Source: Taudactylus pleione (taxonomy: Eukaryota; Chordata; Amphibia; Anura; Myobatrachidae). Taken from it: DNA of 64,000 bases. The DNA lies in the NCBI GenBank assembly GCA_031769625.1, contig JAUIMM010000015.1, positions 31,755,501-31,819,500 of the forward strand. The letters are read 5' to 3'. Positions 54,520 through 64,000 of the stretch are shown piece after piece. The stretch's first letter is position 1. Every line of letters starts with the position of its first letter. The notes below the pieces were generated by a model, which saw only the letters and a program-made list of their open reading frames with translations, was not told the origin of the DNA and did no database searches. A program made the position numbers and the translations under genes.

Positions 54520-54577
54520 GGGAGAACATTTTAGCTTTAAAAAGGCTAGTGTAGCCGAAACGCATTGCTGTTCTCTT
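54520..54577 (+). ncRNA. hammerhead-ribozyme-like motif, PLE 3' region
   Basis: Stem I GAGAACA (54522-54528) with TGTTCTC (54569-54575). Stem II GGCT/AGCC (54544-54556) with a 5-base loop. GAAAC at 54557-54561, then gcattgc. The CUGANGA box reads ctttaaaaa. It lies about 790 bp downstream of the PLE stop, where a terminal repeat is expected, and links the motif directly to a PLE coding region. Confidence 0.65.
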
Positions 54578-55990
54578 GGATCAATTTCTGGACATTATTT
54601 TACCATCTTCATAATTGCCTACATATGCACCGGCTGACCGCTATTATTCTTGGCTTGAGATTCCACTTGAAGAGGCTGCTGTGGTGACAGAGACGTGCTC
54701 TGCTGTAGAGCCGGCACACAGGGATTTCCTCACTCCACCGGCTAACCGCCCTGACTGTGTCCCGATCCAGGTCTCAACAAGCCGGAGACGGGAGGCACTC
54801 GTTGGTGAGTTTTCCAGCTACTTCGTCTGACACACCAATACGAAGTTCAGCCCACATGTGGAGCCGCCACATTTGCGGTCTGACAAGCTTGACCGCTGCT
54901 ATACATTCAACGGCCAGAACGGAGACAGGAGTCCCGTTTATTTGCAAACATCTCATTGTGAGTTCAACATTCTCCGGTTCCCCTGAATCCATGTAAAGGT
55001 ACTTTGCCCATTTATTTTCCATCTACAGGACTGGAATTACATGCAGGGACAGTACTGGACCCCCATTCTCATTCACAAATTGAATGATGTCCTTATACTA
55101 TAATTTCTGATTTTTTTGCTTTCTCCTTACATGTAGGCAATTTGTGCTTATTCTTTTATGCAATATTGTCCATTATTCCTTTTTTGTATTGAAGTGTATC
55201 CAGTTTTAATAGTGTCATTGCAATTTGTATCTAAATATTCAGCTCTTTTAGATCCTGATCAACTCCTTAATCTAAATTTATTTATGATTTATTTCTATTT
55301 TTGCTACAATATATGACTAATTTTTATATGTATGTTCAAGGTGAAATAAAACACTTATTTATATAATACATACTACTGCCTGTGTCCCAGCATAAATATT
55401 AGAGCGCAGTGAAATTTATAATTTCTTGTTCTCTGATGAGGTTGACAATCACCTTTTATCTTCACTGCTGCACTTTTATTTGACCTTTTTGACATATTAG
55501 CGCTTGGTTAATTTTTTCTTTGTTATAAAATTAACTTCAGGCTGCGTGTATATGAAACATATATGAATTTCATGTATTTACACAAACTTTGTTTGAAACA
55601 TAAAATTAATGAAAATATTGTATAAAATGATCTGCAGGCTGTGTGTATAAGGTGTATATAACACATAAATGCATCCTGTGTTTAGATTTGGGTCCCATTC
55701 TCAAGATATTTCATTATGGAATGCAAATATTCCAAAATACGGAATACTCCGATATCCAAAATAACGCTGGTCCCAAGCATTTGGATACGGAAGACTCAAG
55801 CTGTATAATGTTGCTGTTTTTCTTAATTGGATTTTAAAAAAATGTGTTTGAAATAAATTATAAATGTTGTTTTATTGACCAAACATCATTTTTAACTTTT
55901 CTAACAATAGCATTCTAAACTAATCATGTTTAAACATTTACTAAATTAGTTCTTCCATATTTTTAATATAGCATGACTAGTTCAGTACTA
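54578..55990. other. PLE flank and AT-rich DNA
   Basis: 54600-55020 is GC-richer and may be the rest of the PLE terminal repeat. 55680-55800 (tattccaaaatacggaatactccgatatccaaaat) is a decayed interspersed repeat. No gene seen. Confidence 0.4.
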
Positions 55991-56400
55991 ATGCCGCTAC
56001 AACCTACATGGCTGAGGATGGTGTTGATGCAGCAGTTCCACAGAATTATTTACATTATCAATTGAAGAGCCCATATGAATCATCGCCTTCATTGCAGCCG
56101 CAATCCGGTTCCGTGCAGCTTTGCTTTGAGCTTGCGTATGAATATCTTCTCTAATTAGATGTATTATGTTGTCAAATTGTTGCATTTTGTGCCCCATAAA
56201 TTATACAGTACTTGCATGATCTGAAAGTACACCAATGACAGCACCATCTGGCTGGAGGGATCGATGGTGGGTGGGGCTTCCATAGACGGAGTTGGCACCT
56301 CAGGTTGTGGTTGGATTTTGAATAAACTTCTGCTCCTTCTCTTCCTCTGCAGTTGGTGGAGAATCAACTTCTGCAGGAGGCTGGAAATGTGCTGCATTTA
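55991..56400 (-). other. possible Harbinger accessory-protein fragment
   Basis: Two minus-strand frames (56164-56397; 55997-56197) encode a Gln/Pro-rich stretch then an Ala/Lys helix (SKAARNRIAAAMKAMIHMGS). Such a low-complexity middle and helical tail occur in the Myb-like second protein of Harbinger transposons, but no Myb/SANT domain is visible. Low confidence; may be chance. Confidence 0.2.
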
Positions 56401-57769
56401 AAAATAAAAATTAAAAAACTGAATTATGATCGGATACAATTCCATGCTTATTATCTTAGAAATGTATTTTGAAAATTAATTTAAAGTATTATTTTGTTAG
56501 AAAAATTAATTAAATCTTAATTGTGACTGGTAACACCTGCATTATTGGCCATGAACAAAGAATTTTGTAATTGTTAAATGTGTCAAATGGCTGATTACAG
56601 CATTCGTAATACTGTATTCTTTGATAAAATGATAGTCATTGTTTTCCAACCAACCAAAGGCTTTACATGATTTTGACCTGCCTACAAATGACTATAAGAT
56701 GTATTGGTGGTCATTTTAAGGCACTTTTCCAAATTTCACAAAAACACTTGAAACTCTCAACTGCAATCTTAAAAACACCTATCCCCTTAATACAAGACTC
56801 CCATATACCTGTCCAAATATCATTTAATCCATTATTTACCACAAAAATACCACACAAAAATGAGATGTAATTATTACCCACAGTATAATAACTTATAAGT
56901 ACTTAATCCAACATTTGCCAGCAAATAGGTTTAAGGCCTCCTCTGCACCTGCTAAGGGGCTGACACGAAAATCACTGTTAATCTATATGGTTTATGTTAT
57001 ACATTTTGGATACCATTCCCTTGTAAAAATATTGTTTATTAAATATTGTTTAAAAATAACTTTTTTTGTTTTGTTTCCATGAACAAGGTTTAACTTACTG
57101 TACCACCTAATTATTGCAGGGCTGCTGCACTGGCTAATGGAGGTGGTTGCATGTAGTGACACTGTGAATTGACAGGTGTTGAAAAGCCACAGGAAATTAA
57201 TCTCAATTGAATACCTTTTAAACCACAGCTGTTTCAATAGAAACTGCCACCAACTAGAACATGCCACAGCGGTTTCTCATTTAGAAAGTGAGGGATTTAG
57301 TTTAGACACCAACACCGCCGCTTTATAAATACTCCCAATTAGACATGGAAACAGATGTCAATCCATTTCCGGTGGTTTCTAATTGACACAGAAACCGCCG
57401 TTTTTCTAAATGTGGCCCTTCATTAAGCCCTTCATCATTACTGTGCAGCAATATGGATGAAGGGCTTGTTGTGAACTGTGAGTAATACTTAATGATCTTA
57501 AGAAAATATGTATTTTGTCCTCACATTTTTCATTGGTCCATCTAAATCGGTCCACATACATCTGTGTGAATTAGGCCTAGACACATCTTAGATCTGTTGT
57601 TACTAGTTTTTGAAAAATGTAATCACTTGGGTGCAGGGTCCACTCTTTATGTCATTTGCATGCTGCTCTTGGGCTAGTATTCTTATGGCTTTTGTATTTC
57701 TGTGACCTAGATGATGGGGCCACCAGTGCTTAAAGTGGTCCTAGAGAGTGGAGGAACTCACCCATCTCC
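56401..57769. other. no recognised gene
   Basis: AT-rich. 57265-57420 has repeated gtttct/aaccgccg words with short inverted repeats, perhaps a MITE edge. Nothing firm. Confidence 0.35.
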
Positions 57770-58565
57770 TCAGTGCTTTTTCAATAATGGGTTAGCGTGC
57801 GCCAAAAAGGGGGCATGGTCTCAAAAGTAAAAAGGCGTGGTCACACAATAGTATTCCCAATTTAAATTACGCCAAACAGTAGCACAATCTTATCCACATT
57901 AGACCGCACATAGTGCTCCTGATTCACCTTACACCACATAGTAGTGTCCCTTATTCATGTTATGACACAGATTAATGCCCCTTATACACAGTGCCCACAG
58001 TAGTAGTGCCCCTAATACACATAATGCTGACAGTACTAGTAGTCCCTTATACAATGCCCACTGTAGTGGTGCCCCTTATGCAATGCTCCCAGTAGTGGTG
58101 CCTGTTATGCAGTGCCCCCAGTTGTGGTAGTGCCCCTTATGCAATGTCGCCAGTAGTGATGCCCCTTATGCAGTGTCCCTTATGCAGTGCCCACAGTGGT
58201 AGTGCCCCTTAAGGAGTGCCCCCATGAGTGGTGCCCCTTATGAAATTCCCACAGTGGTAGTGCCCCTTATGCAGTGCCCCCTGGAGTGGTGCCCCTTATA
58301 CATTGCCCCCAGTGGTAGTGCACCTTTTGCAGTGCCCACAGTGGTAGTGCCCCTTATGCAGAGCCCACAATAGTAGTGCCCCTTATGCAGTGAACTTCAG
58401 TCTCCGGCTGCAGCTGGCGCTAGGGGGAAGGAGCGAGGCACCCGCTGGTAACAAAATCTCAGTGGGCGCCCGGCAAATGGAGTATCCCTGTTGTGCAGCG
58501 CTGAGGTGGGCCAACTGGTTCTGTCGCCTTGTTCCGGCCCACTTTAACCCCTGGGTGCCACACAT
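57770..58565. repeat. interspersed repeat with degenerate 30-40-bp minisatellite core
   Basis: 57780-57900 reads gccaaaaagggggcatggtctc... and 57930-58390 is an array of units like gtagtgccccttatgcagtgcccacagtg, at least ten, varying in length. It ends with a unique GC-rich segment to 58565. Probably a DNA-element-derived tandem repeat. Confidence 0.65.
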
Positions 58566-58569
58566 ATAG

Positions 58570-59140
58570 TTAACATGCTCCTGCTTAGCTGTATTAACAG
58601 CTTCATTACAATGTACTGTAACTGGTACAGTTGATTTGTGATTTTTCCATCTGCAAGTGAGTGCCTTTCATTTGTAATAATGCATTTATTACTGTTAAAT
58701 GTCTTTGCTCGGTAAGATTTTTCACAGACAACAGATTGGTGTCAAGATTAGGCACATACATTCTTCATAAGTATCTTTCTGGTGAGTCTGGACTGTAAAT
58801 ATAACCTTATTCTATTCATTGTGAGTCCATATAATGACCATTAGCTATGACTATTCTGTCTGAATTACTTTGATCTGAGTAAAGACATTTTTATCATGTG
58901 TCATATTACTTGTAGCCCCTGAGTCAATACACCAAGCATTTATCACTGTGCCTGTTTGTATTGAAAGCACATCCAGCATTATAAGTGTTTTCCAGCATTG
59001 ATACCACTCTTTGCATTTTGCTTTGCATCTTGTTTCTTTATTTGATTCATTCTGGCTTTTCAGCCTCTGCAATCTATCTTTAAGTGACCAGGTTTCTTGC
59101 ACACAAAACATTCATGTGTTTCTGGTCTCTGACCAGAAAA
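58570..59140 (-). pseudogene. Copia protease and following region
   Basis: AWCIDSGATSNMTHDKNVFT (about 58885-58945) is the Copia-type aspartic protease active site. Upstream MFCVQETWSLKDRLQ is a decayed CCHC knuckle. Further left, MYVPNLDTNLLSVKNL (about 58720-58770) is the GAG-pre-integrase-type motif that follows the protease. Several frame breaks. Confidence 0.82.
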
Positions 59141-59169
59141 TAATACACTCCTGAACCTTTAATGCTATA

Positions 59170-59977
59170 TCATTCAATTGTATTCATCCGCAAGTTTCCC
59201 TTTAACATACTCTAAAGTCAGTTCAACATCTGGTCTGACATCAAGTGCTGTTACAAGTGTCTCATAGGAGTCTGGGATATCATTGAGTAGCAGGGCTGCT
59301 ATATAAAAATCCTTTATTTCTTCTCCTATGCAGCACAAATGTTCTACCACCTTTAAGGTACATCTTATATAACCCTGCATGTGCTGGGCTTTAAGCAGTG
59401 TCAGTCTGATACAACTTTCTTATGAAATACAGCTTATTGCTTAAATTAGTTCTCTGATGCAGCTCTCTCTTGCAGTGTCACAGTTATGCTGGGTATACAC
59501 TGGCCGATATATTGGCCGATCAATTGATCGGCTAATATATCTGCTGCCCATCGGCCAGTGTGTACAGACAATATATCTGTGAATGATGTCATTCACAGAC
59601 ATATCGATATTGGCTGCGCTGCACAGCTGATGGACAGATATGTCTGCAGACAAGTGTGTATGGGTGGTTTACAGGCCGCAGGAAGGGAGGTGGACCAGCC
59701 CCCAACCCCCAACCCGATCTGCAGATATATCTGTCAGGTGTGTACCCACTTTTACATATATGCACAATCTGATCATCATACTCATTGATAGATATCGTAC
59801 TCTGGGCTTTCTCAGTACATTTCTTTGTGACTGGGTCAGGTTTAGCCTCTTGTATACATTTCCACAAACCCTTATCTTATCAGCAGCATCTTTTCTTTGA
59901 ATTTCCATGTCTGTTTAGTTTAGGTTGGTCAGACATATCACTGTGAATTTGGTTGAAGCATTGGTAGCAGCAGCCAT
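59170..59977 (-). pseudogene. Copia gag, interrupted by a MITE
   Basis: Begins at an ATG at 59977 (MAAATNASTKFTV). KCIQEAKPDPVTKKCTEKAQ and STISINEYDDQIVHICKS (about 59750-59865) precede the MITE at 59487-59751. After it come YIRCTLKVVEHLCCIGEEIK and LLLNDIPDSYETLVTALDVR (about 59200-59375). The latter is the LP.SY..LVTAL block typical of Copia Gag (UBN2 family). Frameshifted in several places. Confidence 0.82.
59487..59751. mobile_element. Harbinger-type MITE in Copia gag
   Basis: 265 bp with ends TGCTGGGTATACACTGG and ccTGTCAGGTGTGTACCCACTT-type inverse, flanked by TTA at 59484-59486 and 59752-59754. The interior is full of gatatat/atatatc and cggccgat inverted words. Confidence 0.82.
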
Positions 59978-60045
59978 TTCCTTTGGGCTCTCAATATTAT
60001 TTCACTGAGGTTCTTCTGATTTTTATAACTTTTCTGTCTGCAGTC

Positions 60046-60059
60046 CTGGGCCCATAACC
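60046..60059 (-). other. Copia primer-binding site (initiator tRNA-Met anticodon arm)
   Basis: CTGGGCCCATAACC on the plus strand equals the anticodon-arm sequence of vertebrate initiator tRNA-Met, so the minus strand (GGTTATGGGCCCAG) would pair with it. It lies next to the LTR terminus. Drosophila copia is known to be primed by a 5' half of initiator tRNA-Met cleaved in the anticodon region, and this fits the same mechanism. Confidence 0.82.
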
Positions 60060-60360
60060 TGTTAGCAGATACACTGCAGTATATAAGAGTAGCAGAAAGT
60101 GTAATCAAACAGGAAATCTTTATTTATATATAATCAGGATCAAACACCTACTGCAATCTTAATATGCTGCTTTCAACATGGGAGAAAGGAAGGAAAGAAG
60201 GAACACCTTCTATAACAGAGTCTGGATAACCATCCTCCTAGCTACAGTACATGCTTTTCTATTTAGCATTATCAGCAGCTGAACACTGATGGCATCTGCA
60301 ATGTATAATAAACAGGGTTGAGAACAATGGTCGCAATGTCAAAAAATGACACGTCTAACA
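60060..60360 (-). repeat. Copia 5' LTR
   Basis: 301 bp bounded by TGTTAG (60060) and CTAACA (60360), a 6-bp inverted terminal pair. It abuts the primer site. No second LTR is in the window, so the element is truncated or its other end is deleted. Confidence 0.75.
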
Positions 60361-60686
60361 GTAGTTAATTGCTTAAGTATTTTGAATACAGTACATGACA
60401 TCAGGGATGCTGAAACTTGTTGCACTGTAATAGTACAGAAGTGTGGACAGATACCTGTTTTTTTTTCAGTTCAGCCAAATCCTGAATTGACAGAATAGGT
60501 TTTCTGTGGATTCAGCACTAAATCGAGATCCAATCAAAAACATATACTACAGAGTATGGCAACATGTTTTGAAAAACTTATTCTGCTCCAAGTTACAGAC
60601 CCATGTCTCACTCCCTTTTGCTGCAATCCCCTCTGTCAGCTCTTTTCACCGCTTGGCTAGCTTTGCATTAGTGTCCTCCAGCCTGA

Positions 60687-61499
60687 GGGGCCTATTCATC
60701 AACACTAAAATAACGTTTTTAAGGACATTTTCCTTAAATAACGTTATTTTGGCATTCATGTAGCCACTTAGCACAGGAGATATCACAGATATCTCCTTGC
60801 TAAGTTCCCCTGCGTTAATTTCCACACTCCCCATACATTAGTATGGGGATGTGGAAATTGTGGTATTCATCAAATTCCGAAAATTAGATATTTTCGGAAT
60901 TTGATGCAGTTACTATTCGCCACTGTGAGGTGGCGAATAGCAGGTGAAACTTACCTGTATCCGCGTGTGCAGGTCCCCCGACGAGTCCCTCCGGCGCTCT
61001 GCTCCGTCCTCAGGATCCGGAGGCTGGTCGGACATGTGTGCTCCCCAGCAAAGCACAAGAAAGTTTAGACAAAAAAAAAAAAGTTTTTTTTTTTTCTAAT
61101 CTGTCATGTGGTCTGCTGGGAAACCACATGACAGACCAGCAGGACGGAGCCGGAGGCTGCTGCGCGGACAGGTAAGTCAGGGGAGGGAATTGAGCGGAGG
61201 GGGGAGGGGTCGGGGGGGTACACAAACTTAACGCATCTGTAGGCAGTAGTGCTGCGCATGCGCTAGTTTTACAGATGTAACAGCGCATGCGCAGCACTGT
61301 TTCCAGATGCGATAAGGTAGTGTAGAGAGGGAAAAGTATCTATTTCCCGAAAAGCTGTCATCGCAAAAATGACAGCTTTTCGGAATAGATACTTATGGAG
61401 AGGTGGAATGATGAATTCCACCTATAATTAGCTAGAACTCCATGAGAGTTCTAAAGCTAATTATCTCCAGAGAATTTTTAGGTTTAATGAATAGGCCCC
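60687..61499. mobile_element. Harbinger-type element (GGGGCCTATTCATCA family)
   Basis: 813 bp with ends GGGGCCTATTCATCAA and TTTAATGAATAGGCCCC, flanked by TGA at 60684-60686 and 61500-61502. It has a GC-rich core and several internal inverted segments (for example aataacgtt, ccgaaaa). Same terminal family as 27041-27530. Confidence 0.88.
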
Positions 61500-61502
61500 T
61501 GA

Positions 61503-62052
61503 GTGTGATTAAGAGGTCCAGCCGCCCTAGGTTCATTTGTATGTTGGAAAAATATTCCCCCATCCACACATAAGTCCCTCCTCTGTGAAATTTTTTAAAA
61601 ATCAGCTGAGAACAAAATGACAACAGTCTTTCTCTCTACAGTCCCATAAAGCCAATCCGCCACTGACACTGCAGTAATAAACAGTGTCAGACTGGGACAT
61701 GGCAGGGACCCATGCTTAAGGGATGTAGCCAGCCACCACAGAGAATTGGTCAGCCTCTAGAGAGGACATAGCCTGCAGACAACATGGATACTACAACATA
61801 CCTCCCAACATTGTACGTCTGTGGGTTGTCTTTTACTTTGGGAAACACATTTTTAGGCTTTACAAACTGAATAAAAATTTCAGACATACAAATGGCATGT
61901 AATAAACAGTGAGGTGTGGTGAGGTAAATGGCTGGGGAGGCACTTGCTGGTATCAGAGGCAGATTTACAGATACATATACGAACCTGAGGGTTCATGTGG
62001 GCATTATATAAATGTGCAGCAGTATGTAGTGCTGGAAATTTGGTGTGTTTTG
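61503..62052. other. interspersed repeat pieces
   Basis: cagtgtcagactgggacatgg at 61682 and acatacctcccaaca at 61798 are ends of repeats seen elsewhere. No gene. Confidence 0.4.
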
Positions 62053-62645
62053 AACAGAGATGTGCGGAAAAGGTAGACATGGGACGCAGTGCCTCACCTG
62101 CCATACACGTTTTACTCCAGAGTTTTGACTATAAAAATGATTAGAACAGTGGTTCTCAAACTTGGTCCTCAGGACCCCACACAGGACACATTTTCCAGGT
62201 CACCCAGCAGGTGCACAGGTGCATTCATTACTCACTAACACATTTTAAAAGATCCCCCGGTGGAGCTAATTATTTCACTTGTGATTCTGTGAGGAGACCT
62301 GGAAAACATGCACTGTTTGGGGTCCCGAGGACCGATTTTGAGAACCTGTGGATTAGAATAATACAAAACAGATATTTATAATATTTTCTTTACATTTTTC
62401 TTATAATATTTATAGTCAAAACTCTGGAGTATACCTAAGTATGACAGGAAAGCCTCTGTCTCACCTGCCATACACTTTTTACTCCAGAGTTTTGACTATA
62501 AAAATTATTAGAATAATACAAAACAGATATTTATAATATTTTATTTACATTTTTCTTGTAATTTTTATAGTCAAAACTCTGGAGTATACCCAAGTATGAC
62601 AGGAAAGGCTCTTTTCTCACCTGCCTCACCTGACCGCACATCACT
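62053..62645. mobile_element. composite MITE with a tandem-duplicated palindromic unit
   Basis: Bounded by CAGAGATGTGCGG and CCGCACATCACTG. Inside, a palindromic unit with ACTCCAGAGTTTTGACTATAA ends occurs twice in tandem (62114-62430 and 62481-62585). The linker is tatgacaggaaagcctc...ctcacctgccatacac. The first unit carries a nested hAT MITE. No clear target duplication for the outer element. Confidence 0.7.
62147..62350. mobile_element. hAT-type MITE nested in palindromic unit
   Basis: 204 bp beginning CAGTGGTTCTCAAACTTGG and ending CGATTTTGAGAACCTGTG. It has a perfect 8-bp duplication GATTAGAA at 62139-62146 and 62351-62358. The uninterrupted second unit (tattagaataatac at about 62507) shows the empty site. 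Same family as 5556-5716. Confidence 0.93.
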
Positions 62646-63840
62646 GGAGTAATAAATATAATGTTCCTTCGCTGTCATTATAAAGTTGTGACATAAAGGC
62701 TAAACTGAGCAATATATTAGAAGACTAATGTAAACGTTGATATTAATGAAGCGGTCTGTCATAAAGTGAAAGTAGGATAGATGCACATGTCCATTCTGAC
62801 CCAATCCAGCAAAAGTAGCACAAACTGGGGCAGTTCCTATGTGTACAAATAAGTGTATTTACCCAAAATGAAAACCTCTCTGTATATTTACCTTTATTGG
62901 AAATGTTCAATTTTTATTTAAAAATGTTGTAGTATTCTTTTTTTTCACAAACTTATATTAGTGACTTTCACTGAATGGCCTCTCATTCATTTTAAGACAA
63001 AACAATTGTTTGCATTGGTACAGTATGTACTCATTGTGCTTAGTGTATGTCCTATTTTTACATTAAATATGCTAACCCTTTAAATTGCTCATTTTTGGTG
63101 CTTGCTGCATAACAGTCTTCATAAACTGTAGTTATACAAAGAAATCGAAACAGTATATCCATACTGTACTATCCAATAAAGGAAAAAAATTGATGGGATT
63201 TTTTAAGTGTATTTTTCAGCTACAGGCTCCTTGTTACTCATAATGTCCAACATCCAACTATTAAAAGTGTATCCCCATAAAAAGGAACATCGGAGACAAC
63301 CATAAATTCCCAGAAGTACCCCTGCTGTGATGCTATTATAATTACATAATCATTTATGAAATGTGACTGTAATTTCTAGTTGTGACAAATGACATTGTTG
63401 TTGCATATAAAAAATGATCATACTTTTATACTATAAACAATAAAATTATGCAGAGATCCCACTATCACATTGGCCGTCCTTCAAAACCCTTTATATATTT
63501 ACCTTGTGTGAGTAGAACTGTGGAATACCACTAATAAAGACATCATTACTAAAGTTGAATTATCCAGGCACTAGCAGGTGTACAGGTTTACCCAATAGAA
63601 AGCTGCAAGAGACTTTGCTCATGGAATTGGTGGCATTTCACATTAATGATAAATTCTGTTTACCAGGTTCGCCATGAAAAATTTCAGACCTAGGTACTAA
63701 AGGGGATTGTGACAAAACATATGGAGTCATGGCCATGCCATGTTGTGAACTGCGGGCCCCGTTTGAACTTGCCGCACTGACACAAATCCAGGGTGGCATA
63801 GTATTACCATCTAAAGGGCCTGACTGTCTTTTTTGACATA
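62646..63840. other. no recognised gene
   Basis: AT-rich. Nothing recognised. Confidence 0.35.
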
Positions 63841-63857
63841 TCTGGGAGCCCAGACAC

Positions 63858-64000
63858 AGAGCCGTAACTAGACTTTTTGGTGCCCTGTGCCAGAGAGCAT
63901 TGCCCCCCCCATTTTTCAAATAGGGACATAAGACATGCACCTGAAAAAGGGTCATGGCCTCATGGGTAAGGGCCTTGGAAGAGATAGGAGAGGCCAGGAA
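63858..64000. mobile_element. possible MITE edge, cut by window end
   Basis: CAGAGCCGTAACTAGACTTTTTGG resembles a hAT-type terminus of the CAGGGGCGTAACTA kind. The other end lies beyond the window, so this is tentative. Confidence 0.3.

Larger units (their letters stand above)
58560..60360 (-). mobile_element. Copia (Ty1-type) retrotransposon, 3'-truncated, antisense
   Basis: On the minus strand, from right to left: 5' LTR (60360-60060), primer site, gag start, gag split by a MITE, zinc/protease region, and post-protease polyprotein. Nothing recognisable as integrase or RT remains. Stops and frameshifts are common. Copia elements are less abundant than Gypsy in vertebrates. Confidence 0.83.

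Noticed and set aside
55431..55470. ctgatgag near 55437 as a hammerhead core
   Set aside because: No stem II or GAAA follows within the required distance.

Overview
The window looks like intergenic DNA from a large vertebrate genome, most likely an anuran amphibian. This is inferred from the repeat mix: a SCAN-Gag Gmr1 Gypsy element, a chromovirus, an epsilon/gamma-like endogenous retrovirus (ERV), Penelope-like elements (PLEs) with ribozyme-like terminal repeats, Copia, L1, and many hAT and Harbinger MITEs. I recognise no host protein-coding gene and no intact functional RNA gene. Nearly everything identifiable is mobile DNA, and most of it is nested.

Layout. 1-5040: hAT transposon with a TATA box, four 160-bp subterminal repeats and a BED-finger transposase with two stops and one MITE inserted at a perfect 8-bp target duplication. 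5.5-6.77 kb: MITEs and hairpins. 6770-9774: a 3.0-kb insertion flanked by a 14-bp duplication, made almost wholly of a giant palindrome; each 1.45-kb arm has a TATA-like box and a hammerhead-ribozyme-like fold, pointing outward. 10.2-14.8 kb: 5'-truncated chromovirus with 3' LTR. 17-24.5 kb: paired Harbinger MITEs, a tRNA-derived SINE and other palindromes. 24.5-29 kb: Harbinger elements, a Gmr1 integrase remnant split by a MITE, and a hAT tail.

30172-47336 is one ERV of about 17 kb with a 5-bp duplication (ACACT). Its 5' LTR is split by a complete Gmr1-type Gypsy element (30681-36386, pol order PR-IN-RT-RH). Gag and the pol/env junction each carry a Harbinger-type MITE with 3-bp duplications. 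Pol is internally deleted, env is broken by stops and frameshifts, and the 3' LTR middle is replaced by a PLE inverted repeat joined to a 5S rRNA-derived segment.

47.5-50 kb: hAT transposase remnant, Harbinger copies and an antisense L1 ORF2 fragment. 52.1-54.6 kb: PLE with reverse transcriptase, Cys motif and GIY-YIG nuclease, followed by a ribozyme-like motif. 57.8-58.4 kb: minisatellite-like repeat. 58.56-60.36 kb: antisense Copia with LTR, gag and protease, whose primer site matches the anticodon arm of initiator tRNA-Met. 60.7-62.65 kb: more MITEs, one nested in a tandemly duplicated palindromic element.

The most unusual structures are the PLE-like inverted-repeat insertions with hammerhead-like folds. 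The PLE coding remnant, the ribozyme-like motifs and the two large inverted repeats together suggest one retroelement system that inserts as inverted terminal-repeat dimers.
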